Origin: Megalonaias nervosa | Taxonomy: Eukaryota > Mollusca > Bivalvia > Unionida > Unionidae | Assembly: GCA_016617855.1 (NCBI GenBank) | Contig: JAECUM010003252.1 | Coordinates: 32,597-96,596 of the forward strand | Reading direction: 5' to 3' | DNA length: 64,000 bases | In this document: one piece after another, positions 53,594 through 63,135 of the stretch | Layout: each line of letters starts with the position of its first letter | Position numbering within the stretch: position 1 is the first letter of the stretch | Notes under the pieces: generated by a model | Told to the model about the DNA's origin: nothing | What the model saw: only the letters and a program-made list of their open reading frames with translations | Database searches by the model: none | Position numbers and translations under genes: made by a program

Positions 53594-54271
53594 TTTGCTG
53601 ATTGGCCTATTGCCCGTATGTAGGAAACTGTTTTTTATTTGTTTGCCTCACAGCTTTGAAATATTATTATAAGATAGAGAACTAGTCCAGACATCAACGA
53701 ACCTGCTAAATTATGAACTGAGAGCACAAGGTAACGGATATCTTCCATACTTATGTCTTTGAAAACAAAATGCTAATATTTAGATACATAATATGATAAT
53801 TTAGTTAGGAGACACAAAGATTTAATAAAAAATTTACAGTTATTCCATTATGACTTAAGAATGCTAAGAAAATTTTACACGTTTAAGCATGACAAGTTAG
53901 ATCGAACATTCAATATATAAACACACAAGCACACAAATGTTATGTACATGTATGTAATGAGAAGAGCAGTAGAGGAGGTGAACAGACTTTTTTGCTGGAG
54001 ACCTTATTTACAAAAAATAAAGGCTCCTACAAAGGCTGAAAACAAGGTCAATAACGTTAAACTGAAACCTCTAACCGAGCATATTTCTATACAGTGGAAA
54101 ACAGACCACAATAACGTCAAATCGTCTGGGTTAGCTCATTTTTGTTATTCCATCGTTGACGTATTTTTTTTCAAATTTTTATGCGACTCGTTTACTCGCC
54201 GGGTCACTCAATATTGGTCGTTCACCTCTTCTGCTGCTGTAATTAAACAGCCATTATAAATATTATCAATA
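53594..54271. other. Divergent intergenic gap between host gene and viral element
   Basis: It must hold the RSRC2-like promoter and 5' UTR on one side and the left end of the Polinton-type element on the other. A ccaat motif lies 9 nt upstream of the host ATG. A tataaat-like sequence sits just upstream of the first viral ATG. I could not find the element's terminal inverted repeat because its partner lies outside the window. A 105-codon frame at 53942-54259 has no recognisable content. Confidence 0.5.
54253..54271 (+). promoter_or_regulatory. AT-only leader with TATA-like motif
   Basis: Reads ttataaatattatcaata directly before the first viral ATG. Similar A/T-only leaders of 8-20 nt precede the starts at 55560, 56021, 57421, 58319, 59435, 59984, 62686 and, on the minus strand, 63664. 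Confidence 0.5.
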
Positions 54272-55498
54272 ATGGTTGGAGAACCACACTCAGCTAGATT
54301 AGCTCGAGAGCGACTAGAGGCAATTAAAAAATATTTACCTGTTCGTGATTCTGTTAAGCAACAATTACAATCACGTCAGGAATCTCAAGTTGAATTTGAA
54401 GAGGATACAAAACAATTATTTAAACCTAACACAGAAACCACTAAAAGTCTTCTTCCTGTATTAGAAAAAACTGCTGAAGCAACTGGAAAAATAGCAGAAA
54501 GAACAAAACAAACAAAAAGGATTTTACGGGGACTTCCAGCTGATATAGCTGCTGTTGCTCAACCTGAAGGCGCTGAAGCACCAGCTCCTAAAGCAAAAAA
54601 GACAAAAATAAAGATTAATTTGGCTGATAGATTCACTGAAAAAGCTTTTGACCATATTAGGGGAATCGACAAGAAGGATTTACATACATTTGCTGTTGAT
54701 ACCTTCACAAATAGAGGATCGTTTTTGAATCTTGAACATTCTGAAAAACCTGTAGATCGTGAAGGCTGGTATAAATGGATATATCGCATAAATACAGAAG
54801 CTGATCAAGTTAGAGCAGATGATCCAGGTTATATTGAATATAAAATAAATATAAATAATTATATTAGAGACTTAAATTTTGAAAGGGAAAGTGCGAGAGA
54901 ACAACAACTACAACAAAAACAAGCAACACAAGAAGAAATAGCACAGGCAAAACGAGCAAAAGAATTAGAAAAGAAAATAAAAAAGGAAGAAAGAGAACGT
55001 AAAAAACAAGAAGAAGCAGCAAGACCAAAACGACAATATACAAAGAGAGCACAACCAGCTCCTCAAACAACATGGGAATTACCATCACCATTACCACCAT
55101 CATCACCACCACCACGTAGAGAAATGACTCTTCCCACAGTTAAAGAATCTACCATTGAAGCTATATTACCTAGAAAACCTTATCCAACTCCAACTCCACG
55201 TTTTTTAAGAACACCTGAACCATCTCCAGCTGTAGATTTATCTCCAACTACTTTTATCACAGAATCTTCATCACCACCTAAAACTGGAAGTGGTCTTATA
55301 ACTTGCCCTAATAACGTCCTTGCTGATGTTGATCGATTAGAAATTCTAATTGGAGGAAAACGAGCCGGTAATAATTCTCCAGAAATCATTAATGAAGCAG
55401 CTGATATTTGTAAACGATTATTTACAGGCGGTATCATGGATATTAATATGTATCGGTCTCTCATTAATGAAATCGCCGATGACTACCACAGTGATTAA
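54272..55498 (+). CDS. Coiled-coil virion-type protein, unknown role
   Basis: Intact 408-residue frame. Layout: helical N-terminus (1-105); a basic KAKKTKIK patch near 108; a mixed region with DRFTEKAFDHIRG; a strongly charged coiled coil (about 205-250, rich in Glu, Lys and Gln); a Pro-rich linker (about 258-325); and a compact helical C-terminal domain (about 342-404) with the string LIGGKRAGNNSPEI. The LIGG followed by Lys fits the (M/I/L)xGG consensus of adenain cleavage. Position at the head of a capsid module suggests a scaffold, core or minor virion protein, but I cannot name it. The start is the first ATG, 12 nt after a tataaat-like stretch. Confidence 0.75.
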   Translation: MVGEPHSARLARERLEAIKKYLPVRDSVKQQLQSRQESQVEFEEDTKQLFKPNTETTKSLLPVLEKTAEATGKIAERTKQTKRILRGLPADIAAVAQPEGAEAPAPKAKKTKIKINLADRFTEKAFDHIRGIDKKDLHTFAVDTFTNRGSFLNLEHSEKPVDREGWYKWIYRINTEADQVRADDPGYIEYKININNYIRDLNFERESAREQQLQQKQATQEEIAQAKRAKELEKKIKKEERERKKQEEAARPKRQYTKRAQPAPQTTWELPSPLPPSSPPPRREMTLPTVKESTIEAILPRKPYPTPTPRFLRTPEPSPAVDLSPTTFITESSSPPKTGSGLITCPNNVLADVDRLEILIGGKRAGNNSPEIINEAADICKRLFTGGIMDINMYRSLINEIADDYHSD

Positions 55499-55559
55499 GT
55501 ATACAATTAGTGATAAAGTCATTTTATAAAATAACAAAATATAAATATAACATAATAAA

Positions 55560-56006
55560 ATGATCGTACATAATACTCAACGTGGACCAACTATAGTCAG
55601 GGTAATAAATTCACGATTACCAGTATACAAAACAATCTACGGAGATGGACTAGGTGATGTTGTTCAGGGTCTGTTTAGAAGGATAGCCCCAAAAGCAATA
55701 CCGATTGCAAAGCAACTGGGAATGAAAGCTATTGATGTTGTTCGTGGAAAAGGTATTAGTGCTGTTAGTGATATTGCTAGTAAAGCATTTTCAGCAATCA
55801 AAGATAGACTAGCACGATTAATACGACGAAAACCTCAACCAGTAAAATTACTTAGTACTGAAACAATGCCCGCAAATATTAGTAAAATAATAAATCAAGC
55901 TGCTAATCAAAAACTAGCAGAGTCGGCCAGTGTACCAATGTCAGAAAAAGAAAAAAATATAACCGCTAGTTTGATAGCAGGAAGTGGTCTTCGTGTTAGA
56001 CGATAA
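55560..56006 (+). CDS. pVI-like small basic virion precursor
   Basis: Intact, 148 residues, about pI-basic. Residues 30-62 form an amphipathic, Gly- and Ala-containing helix (DVVQGLFRRIAPKAIPIAKQ), followed by a basic middle (RLARLIRRKPQP) and a polar C-terminus. Two sites match the adenain consensus (M/I/L)xGx|G: IYGD|G at residues 26-30 and IAGS|G at 139-143. Cleavage at both would remove an N-terminal propeptide of 29 residues and release a six-residue basic tail. That plan resembles adenoviral protein VI, which has a membrane-lytic amphipathic helix and a C-terminal protease cofactor. The match is architectural; I see no clear residue-level homology. Confidence 0.7.
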   Translation: MIVHNTQRGPTIVRVINSRLPVYKTIYGDGLGDVVQGLFRRIAPKAIPIAKQLGMKAIDVVRGKGISAVSDIASKAFSAIKDRLARLIRRKPQPVKLLSTETMPANISKIINQAANQKLAESASVPMSEKEKNITASLIAGSGLRVRR

Positions 56007-56020
56007 TAAATATAATAAAG

Positions 56021-57398
56021 ATGTTCAAACGTATATTTGATCCCGCATTTGACATGGACGCACCAGTCCTTAAAGATGAGTCTGTGCGTGATTGTCAATA
56101 TTATTCTTATGACGCACGAATTCCAGATCAGCGTGGACGAATTGAACTTCAAGTTCAAGATACAAGTAGGTATTTCTTATCTGCTGAGGCATTTATTGAA
56201 GTAGAAGGTGAGATCATAAAAGCAGAAAATACTGAATACGTCGCTGATGTTAGTGTTGGTTTTGTTAATAATGGTATTATGGCGTTATTTAACAGCGCTA
56301 CGTACATGATTGACGGAAAAAATATTGAATCAATTCAGAGAGACGTTGATGTTGCTACAACAATACTTGGTCTTGCAAGATACAGTGATGATTATTCAAG
56401 ATCAACTGGTCCGTCAATGATGTTGGTGAAAGATACTTCTAATTCTCCAGAGTATCAACAATATGAAATAGGACAACCAAGAAATTTTGCCAGAAACGCC
56501 AACGCTGATGTACAAAGTATGATTATTAATGTAGATCCAGATTTTGACTTAGGATTTAGATCACTTCGAGCAATGTTACGAGGTAATAGAAGAGCATTTT
56601 CATGTGCGATTCCACTGTCACATATCTTTGGATTCTGTAGAAATGTCAGAAAAATCATTTTCGGAGCTAAGCACACAGTTGTACTTGTACGAAAAGCAAC
56701 CGACAATGATGCAATATGACGACCCGCTGGTGATGCTGGTAAAGTAATTCTGACAAAACTTTCATTATGGATGCCAGTAATGACTCCATCAATATCTGAA
56801 GAACATCGTCTACTCTCTTTTATGGGTCAAGGTGGTAAATCGATGTTATCATGGTTCACAATGACCACAGATTCTATCCAAAGTAACATTAATGGTTTAT
56901 TTACATGGCAAATAGCTTCTCAGCAAGGTGTTTCTGCACAACGACATATATTTCTTGCATTTCAAGATGCTGCACGGGTAAATGATCAAACACGTAGCAT
57001 TATGATATTTGACAATCTTGGTGTTTCTGAGGTTTTGTTGAGGATAAATGGACATCAAGAACCATCCGAGGATATATTGCTGAATTTCGATCAAAATCAT
57101 GTAGCACGTGCATATTATCGTCTTATGTCGCTTATGGGGCGTGATCAAAACATTGATACTGGTTTACAAATATCGCAGTTAGATTTTACAACCTTATATC
57201 CAATTTATTGCTTTTCGCTGGAGCATTTAGATTTGTTTAGACAATATGTTGTTGACATCCATTTTCGAGCTCGTGTGACAATAGGAGTTATTGTAAAATT
57301 ACAGAGCAATCGCTGTTATACTCAGCGATAAATCAATGTTACTTGAAGGTGTTGGTGGTCGTATGAGAGTCGTTGATGCTCCAGTAGAAAACATGTAA
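56021..57398 (+). pseudogene. Major capsid protein (double jelly-roll type), one stop and one frameshift
   Basis: The frame begins at 56021 after an A/T-only leader and runs to an in-frame TGA at 56717-56719, then continues open in the same frame to 57331. A tail of about 26 codons in the +1 frame, ending at 57398, looks like the original C-terminus, which places a one-base shift near 57300-57315. The total of about 455 codons, the beta-rich composition, and the family motifs (RNVRKIIFGAKHTVVL-type strand before the stop; LSLWMPVMTPS after it) match the Polinton major capsid group to which C. elegans F54H12.2-like proteins belong. It would form the hexon-like shell. The order (pVI-like, MCP, minor protein, protease) is that of related elements. 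Confidence 0.8.
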
Positions 57399-57420
57399 TT
57401 AGATCGCTCATAATATTTTA

Positions 57421-57887
57421 ATGTCATATAATCACGTTAATGTCAGTCTGACCTCTGGTCAGATTAAAAGGCTACAATCAGCATCAAAAAATAACTGTGG
57501 ATTAAAAATATCGCTAAAAAGAGAACAGATGAGTGGTGCAAATAAATTATCTCTTACAGAACGTCAATTCAGAAACTTCAATGAAGCCAAAAATCAAATA
57601 AAGGTATAAAACTTAATCTTTCTGCGGGCGCCATTAAAGATATTGTTAAATCTGGCGGAATTTTTCCACTTCTTGCAGTTATACCAGCATTAATAGCCAC
57701 TGCAGCCCCAGCTGTTGCAAAAGCAGCTGCATTAGGCGCTGTTGGAACCGCTGCTGGAATGGCATTAAAGAAAGCAACCGGACAGGGAATAAAAACTTCC
57801 AAAAAAAAGGGAAGGGGTCTAAGATTGCCAGGGACCCCATATTCATGGTACGGAAAGGGTCTAAGACTTCCAGGGACAGTTCATTGA
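57421..57887 (+). pseudogene. Hydrophobic minor virion protein (pX/pVI type), frameshifted
   Basis: The first 62 codons give a basic helical domain (VSLTSGQIKRLQ, MSGANKLSLTERQ) and stop at 57609. The continuation is in the -1 frame from about 57600 to a TGA at 57885-57887. It holds a Gly/Ala-rich hydrophobic segment of about 40 residues (GGIFPLLAVIPALIATAAP), then a Lys-rich stretch and two copies of GxGLRLPGT at the C-terminus. This two-part plan is common next to the protease gene in Polintons and adintoviruses, and is compared with adenoviral pX or pVI. The last codons lie just before the protease start. Confidence 0.7.
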
Positions 57888-57895
57888 TTCTGCCC

Positions 57896-58309
57896 ATGTC
57901 CAATTTTGATTTACTTGATGCTGCTAAAAAATTAAAAATAAATAACTTCAGAGGTGTTTTTATGCGTCATCAATTACCAAACAAAACAAACAATATTGAA
58001 ACTGGTATTATTAATCTCGATAAAAACTCTGGCCCAGGCGCTCATTGGGTTGGATATGCAATTGATCCACGTGGAATAATTTATTTTGATTCATATGGAC
58101 TAGCACCACCAAAAGAATTTTTAGAATATGTTAACAGCATGCAAAGTACTCCAATCTGGTATTCAACATTACCAACACAAAAATTAACCGATCCACCAAT
58201 ATGTGGTCGAGAAGTACTCGCTGTACTTGATACTGTATCAAAATCAACAAAACCACCTCATAAAGCTGTACACGATTATACTACGTTGTCACATTTAAAC
58301 AGACATTAG
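57896..58309 (+). CDS. Adenain-family cysteine protease (C5/maverick type), C-terminus probably frameshifted
   Basis: Start MSNFDLL at 57896, chosen over an upstream in-frame ATG at 57845 because that one lies within the preceding gene. Catalytic candidates are His50 (GAHWVGY), Asp65 (YFDSYG), Gln96 and Cys103 (ICG), in the order and spacing of the adenovirus protease. It would cleave virion precursors during maturation. After Cys103 the annotated frame becomes unlike the family, while the +1 frame from about 58207 to a TAA at 58296-58298 offers the expected aromatic/aliphatic helix (YSLYL). A one-base change just after the catalytic Cys codon is likely. If so, the gene is broken despite its open frame. 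Confidence 0.85.
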   Translation: MSNFDLLDAAKKLKINNFRGVFMRHQLPNKTNNIETGIINLDKNSGPGAHWVGYAIDPRGIIYFDSYGLAPPKEFLEYVNSMQSTPIWYSTLPTQKLTDPPICGREVLAVLDTVSKSTKPPHKAVHDYTTLSHLNRH

Positions 58310-58318
58310 TAAAATATA

Positions 58319-59419
58319 ATGGTAGATATTTACGGAAGATCTTCTCGTGGTAAAGTTCAGCAGCAAGGTGATTTATCTAAATATGCAACTCTTGATCAGC
58401 TCAGAAATGAAATCAATGATTTATTAAACATTACGTGTGGATCAAAATGAAGTCGTTGTTTTTCAGGATAATCAAGGACGATTAAAGACAAGTAATATAC
58501 AACTGCTAGATGTACTCATACGAGTTCCTACCGCGGTTGTTGATAATATCGTTACTTTTACTGATCAAGGTAAAATACAAGATTCCGTTAAGTCAGTTAA
58601 CGATATTATCAAGAAAGCTGGTGATTCATTCACGGATCACATTATTATGAATCGAAATAAAATTATAGACCTTGGAAACCCAACTGCAGATAATGACGCT
58701 GCAACAAAAAAATATGTCGATGATCAAGAATCTAAGTACGTATTAGCCAACGGTGGTATAATGCGTGCATTTCTCAACATGAATAATAATGGTATTAAGA
58801 ATCTTAGAACACCAGAATCTGATTTTGATGCTGCAACGAAGAAATACGTCGATGATAAGGAAATTTCAGTAACAACTTCGTTAACAACAATCAATGATGG
58901 AATTACCGCATTTAGAACTGAATTTGTTAACCATTCAAATCTGTTTTTAAATTTTCGCAGAAACGTGAACAGAACCACTAATGAATTTTTTGGAAGTCCA
59001 CAATTGTTGATATTAAACTTTCCGACGTTAAAACAAAACTCGATGACATTAATGCGAAAATCACCGATATTGTCAATGGAATCCCTAATATTGTTCAAAA
59101 AACTGATCTGATTAAAATTCCACATAAACAAATTAACAATATCGTATACACAGTAGCATCAGGATCATCCACATGGACACCAGAAAATAACACTCTCGAA
59201 CATACCGCAGAAGTAACTGGGTTATACAGGCTGTCCATGTATGGTTTGGAAATTACTGCGGCCACTTCATCATCACCAAATGTACATCATAATCCTCTAC
59301 TGGTGATGCTAAATAAGGACACCAAAGAAACATTTACGTTGACATCAACGGAAATGCCCCCGAGACGTTACTGGTGGTGTCTGGAATTCGTAGCTGAAAC
59401 TCCTCAATTAATTACTTAA
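58319..59419 (+). pseudogene. Fibre-like protein with KKYVD repeats, two frameshifts
   Basis: Starts at 58319 (MVDIYGRSS) and stops at 58448-58450. The gene continues in the +1 frame (58437-about 59000), then shifts again near 58985-59005 into the frame ending at 59419. The middle has two copies of a repeat of the form (I/L)N(L)..P..DFDAATKKYVDD, about 40 residues apart. This trimeric-fibre repeat is familiar from phage tail fibres and large DNA viruses. The last 90 codons look like a beta-rich globular head with a GSSTWTP start and a YWWCLEF end. Role inferred: receptor-contacting spike or fibre. Confidence 0.7.
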
Positions 59420-59434
59420 CGTCATTAAATAATA

Positions 59435-59965
59435 ATGAATCAAACCCAAACCTCAATCGACGTTCAACGTCACAGATACAATCAAATATGTAAATGTCAG
59501 ATTGAATTAAAAAATATCATCGACGATTATACAGTAAAAGTAAAAAAATATCGCAGACGTATGGTTGTCATTGATATAATTGTTTACTCAGTTTCTGCTG
59601 TTATTGCTGGAGCCGGACTATTATTATCAACAATAACAATGACAGTGCCTGCAGTTGTAACAATTGTCGTTTCAACTTCAACGACTATCGCAGGCATTCT
59701 CAGTATTATCGCTAAGAAGATAGCTACATGTACAAATACTAAATTACACGAGTATATAATAAAATTATATACAGCAACAACAGCTTATTCTAAATTATCG
59801 TCATATATTTCGTTGTATCTTAATGAAATTAAAATATTTGATGAGGAGTTCGCAACGATAATGAAAACCTATGATGAAGCATTTAGAATAGCTAGCGATT
59901 CTGGTGACAATAGCCAAGGTGATAAAGTCACTCATAATAAACAAGGCGAAAAAATAGAGAATTAA
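59435..59965 (+). CDS. Two-helix membrane protein with flanking coiled coils
   Basis: Intact, 176 residues. A polar, Gln-rich helical N-terminus (1-45) precedes two hydrophobic segments (about 47-68 and 71-93) with small residues at the turn, followed by a helical region with regular heptads (about 98-150) and a very polar C-terminus. There is no signal peptide. Similar two-helix proteins occur among the late genes of Polinton-like elements; I know of no assigned function. It sits between the fibre and penton genes with gaps of only 15 and 18 nt. Confidence 0.7.
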   Translation: MNQTQTSIDVQRHRYNQICKCQIELKNIIDDYTVKVKKYRRRMVVIDIIVYSVSAVIAGAGLLLSTITMTVPAVVTIVVSTSTTIAGILSIIAKKIATCTNTKLHEYIIKLYTATTAYSKLSSYISLYLNEIKIFDEEFATIMKTYDEAFRIASDSGDNSQGDKVTHNKQGEKIEN

Positions 59966-59983
59966 ATAATAACAATAATAATA

Positions 59984-61351
59984 ATGTCAACGTCCTTGAC
60001 TGAGTCAAGAGAATTATTACAACAGATCGTCACTAATACAGCACCGTCAAAAACTACTATGATATAATTAAGTTCGACCAATCCTGAGTTTAGCGTTAAC
60101 TTTCCAACCACAATTCCAGCAAAAGAAATAGCCCTAGCACAATTACGAGTTTATTATAGCTGGCCAAATATTAGATCAAAACCATTCGGTGGACTACAAC
60201 CAAATAATTCATTAGTATTTGCAAATAAGAATAAGCCTGATGGAACTCCTGATTGGCAAGTAGTTAGTATTCCAACGGGTAGTTATCAAATAGAACAAAT
60301 TAATGATGAGTTTCAGCGCAGAATTAAATCTATTACAGGAAAAGAATCAAAAATAGCAATTACTGTTTACGAACCAACATTATCAGCAGTGATTGAAATA
60401 AATTCCTCTGATTATTCTGTAGATATTTATCAATCTTCGATTAGATCCGTGTTAGGATGGTCTGATATTCCACCGGTTTATAAAGAAATATTAAAACGTG
60501 AAATCAATGAATTTAAAACTGATAAACAAATATTTTTAAAACAACCAGAATATCAAAAAACTGAACGAAATCATGGCTATTTTAGAATAAAATATATTGC
60601 AATATCTGATATGGAACATCATAGATATTTTACAGGTGTAGATATTCCCGTTAATGAAGATTTCTTTAAATCATATTCAAATGATATAAAAACTGAATTT
60701 TTAAATATTTATAATAATTTAAAAAATTTATTTTCTTCTATATCTCAACATTATTCTGAGGATATGAAACGACAAATAATTGAAACAATACAGCATTTAA
60801 ACGCCGTTGCAGCAGACCTTGATCTTATCAATAAAACTGTTATGAATTTTTTTATTAATTATACAGCACCAAGGTTATTTATGAAACATTATAATATAAC
60901 AGCACAACAGTTACCAACATTTACAATTCCAGGATTTAACTCTGACGAGCTGAAGAAATCAGTTAATGATCTTGTTGATGAATATTTCCAAAAGATTCTT
61001 GAATCGTGGAGAAAATTAATCCCGACACCAACCATTCTTAAATATAATAATAATCCGTACGGTGAAGGTCGTCATATCTCACCTGTTATTGTTAATATAA
61101 CATCAACGATCGCAGTCAATCTAGTATGTGACGTAATTGATGGCAGCTATCAAGTAGATCTTTCAAAGTCTAACGAGGCCCAGCAAGGATATATATTATA
61201 TTCATTCAGTCCTCAAGTACCTCCTGGGTGGTTAATTGTATCTGAGCCAATTAATCCAGTTTATCTACGTGTACAAAATCCGCTATTATCAAGGATACAT
61301 TTCAAACTTACTAACCAGACTGGACATATTCTTGATTTAAAACAAGAATAA
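59984..61351 (+). pseudogene. Penton-type minor capsid protein, one premature stop
   Basis: The frame starts at 59984 after a leader of AAT repeats, meets TAA at 60065-60067 (codon 28), and is otherwise open to 61351 (456 codons including both stops). After the stop it carries penton-type features of Polinton/adintovirus elements: IPAKEIALAQLRVYYSWPNI, the IPTGSYQIEQINDEFQ motif and SIRSVLGW near the end of the single jelly roll. A long helical region and a second beta-rich domain (PVIVNITSTIAVNLVCDVID onward) follow. It would occupy the fivefold vertices. The stop lies within a flexible N-terminal tail, so an alternative downstream start cannot be excluded. Confidence 0.78.
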
Positions 61352-62139
61352 TTACATTTTAATCTATATATACGCTCATAGAACGTCTAAGTAAATATTC
61401 CCTGATACAATCAGGGGGAAAAAAATAATCTGATTCTGAAATAATATATTTATTTTTTTTTACTGATTTTTCATAATCTGATGGGCTAAATGGTACTCTG
61501 ATTAATGAAATGGTTACAAATTTCTCGATCTGATGGGTTAAACAGTGTTCTGATTAATGAAATGGTTACAAATTCTTTAATCTTTTGGGTTAAACAGTAC
61601 TCAAAATCATTAAAATCTGAATAATATATGTTTGAGGCAATTGTACATATAATGAAGCGAGATAACTCTGTCCTCTCTGTAGAGTAAATTAAGCAGTTAT
61701 TATCTCCCCTGTCGCTGCGTCAATTCATAAGACCACGAAGATATTTTGTTCTCCTTCATCAAAACGGTTAATTATTTAACGATTTATTTGTTCTCTGTTA
61801 GCAATTAGCTGTCACTGGAGCAGTAATTTGTAATAGAAAAGGATATTTATGTACCTTTTGACTCTGATGACTTTAAATCACGTCTGCTTAATACAGGTGC
61901 GTAATTACAAATCAGAGTTATTTTTAGCTCTTATAAACACACCTGTATACATATATTTTAACTTAACGAACGGATAACTTATACAGAAAATGTAATGTGC
62001 GATTATTTTATGAATTGCGTTTGTAAATTGAAGTAAATCTACGCTACAGTTCTACAATAATTGTGATTGTAATTTGCCTTGCTTATTCAGTGTTGGGTTA
62101 ACTATATAAGAATTTTAAAACGTCTATATGTATGAATCG
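61352..62139. other. Gene-free stretch of the element
   Basis: No coding frame. Besides the 52-bp repeat at 61476, it is AT-rich with no recognisable structure. Confidence 0.5.
61476..61605. repeat. 52-bp tandem repeat
   Basis: Two and a half copies (starts 61476, 61528 and 61580) containing ctgattaatgaaatggttac and atctgatgggttaaacagt-like strings, soon after the penton gene. Confidence 0.85.
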
Positions 62140-62215
62140 AAAAAGTGGCTCAGTGGTATAGCGTTGGACTATGATACTGACGGCCGTGGTTCGATTCCTG
62201 TGGGTGACGAGTGTC
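62140..62215 (+). repeat. tRNA-like SINE head
   Basis: A-box tggctcagtggtatagcg and B-box ggttcgattcc about 35 bp apart. A full cloverleaf does not close well at the acceptor stem, so I read it as a tRNA-derived SINE head or a decayed tRNA rather than a working tRNA gene. Confidence 0.6.
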
Positions 62216-62251
62216 GACAGTATTCGGAACGATGCCATTTTTCTAAGATAA

Positions 62252-62393
62252 TTGGGGGGGACGCAAGCAACCCCTTGAGATTTCATGTACCCCTCACCAT
62301 GTTGAACAACGTGGTGAGCGCAGTTTTGCATTTACCCCGGGGTTTTTAATTTTTTTTGGGGGGGGTTACATGAAATCGCTTGCGTCCCCAAAA
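62252..62393. repeat. Nested palindromes
   Basis: The outer arms ggggacgcaagc...gatttcatgtaccc (62256-62293) and their inverse (62360-62388) enclose a second hairpin, ctcaccatgttgaacaacgtggtgag in sense, at 62293-62318 (arms ctcacca and tggtgag). The G-runs at both arm bases vary in length. It follows the tRNA-like head directly and probably belongs to the same insertion. Confidence 0.75.
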
Positions 62394-62680
62394 TAAACAG
62401 TAGGGTGATGTGAACTCGTGACCTTGTGACCTCACATTCAGAAAGAATGTCCGCCGGACCAAAAAGTCTCAAAAAGGTGCCTGTGGACCATAAGACAGGT
62501 CTTAACCGATGAAAGAGTGCCTGTGGGCCATATAAGAAAGGCCTTTACGAAATAAAAAAAAGGACTCTTAGGACCTTATTGGCAAAAGACTTTACCGGCA
62601 AAAGGGACCCAGTGGAATGGTAGACTGACCGTCATCGCTGCTGTTTATTTTTGACTTTTATTTTAAATAAATATTTATAT
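62394..62680. other. Gene-free stretch with short repeats
   Basis: A second, weaker tRNA-like arrangement may read on the minus strand at about 62404-62470 (box-like tggtccggcgg and gtcacgagttcacatc). Two copies of gtgcctgtggaccata-like sequence lie about 50 bp apart at 62478 and 62518. Confidence 0.4.
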
Positions 62681-62685
62681 ATATA

Positions 62686-63108
62686 ATGAATTACGAAAAT
62701 ATTAATGATATTATTTCTGCTATTACAAAATTAAAACATGACGGAAAAAAGATATCTGATAACCTTGATCCTCAGAAAATTATGTGTGATTTTGAATCAT
62801 TACAACAACGAAAAATCGAGAATAAATACACATTGCCATCTAATTATAGATTCGTGAAATTAATTTGTCAATCTATGTTAGAATCCTTGGCAATGGTAAA
62901 CGACACACAGGTGAAGCTATTTGCACGTTCAATCGAAAAGATTAGATCCGAATTGTCTCACGAGTACGAAAGAAAAAAGATTGTGGACAATCGTGTAATG
63001 CAACTGAGAAAATTATGTTATTTGATTCTGTCAAAAGTGACACTGAGAGCAACGATAGTGAAGGTGGACCCCTTGACTAAATTGACAGAGTCGAACTATA
63101 TACAGTAA
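62686..63108 (+). CDS. Orphan 140-residue protein
   Basis: Intact frame preceded by an A/T-only leader (tatttatatatata) like those of the virion genes, which supports it as a real gene of the element. The product is helical and charged, with IISAITKLKHDGKKI near the start, a central LICQSMLESLAM helix and a basic C-terminal half with two Cys. I recognise no family. It converges on the HNH gene with a 27-nt gap. Confidence 0.6.
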   Translation: MNYENINDIISAITKLKHDGKKISDNLDPQKIMCDFESLQQRKIENKYTLPSNYRFVKLICQSMLESLAMVNDTQVKLFARSIEKIRSELSHEYERKKIVDNRVMQLRKLCYLILSKVTLRATIVKVDPLTKLTESNYIQ

Positions 63109-63135
63109 AAAAATATTTATTTATTATTTTAAGTA

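Noticed and set aside
53942..54259. 105-codon plus-strand frame before the viral module
   Set aside because: No A/T leader, no recognisable motif and low-complexity stretches. More likely non-coding end sequence of the element.
54864..55115. Hydrophobic minus-strand frame resembling membrane helices
   Set aside because: Antisense of the Lys/Glu-rich coiled coil. Lys and Glu codons read backwards give Leu, Val and Phe.
62140..62215. A functional tRNA gene
   Set aside because: A- and B-boxes are good, but the acceptor stem does not close well, so it is listed as a SINE-type head.
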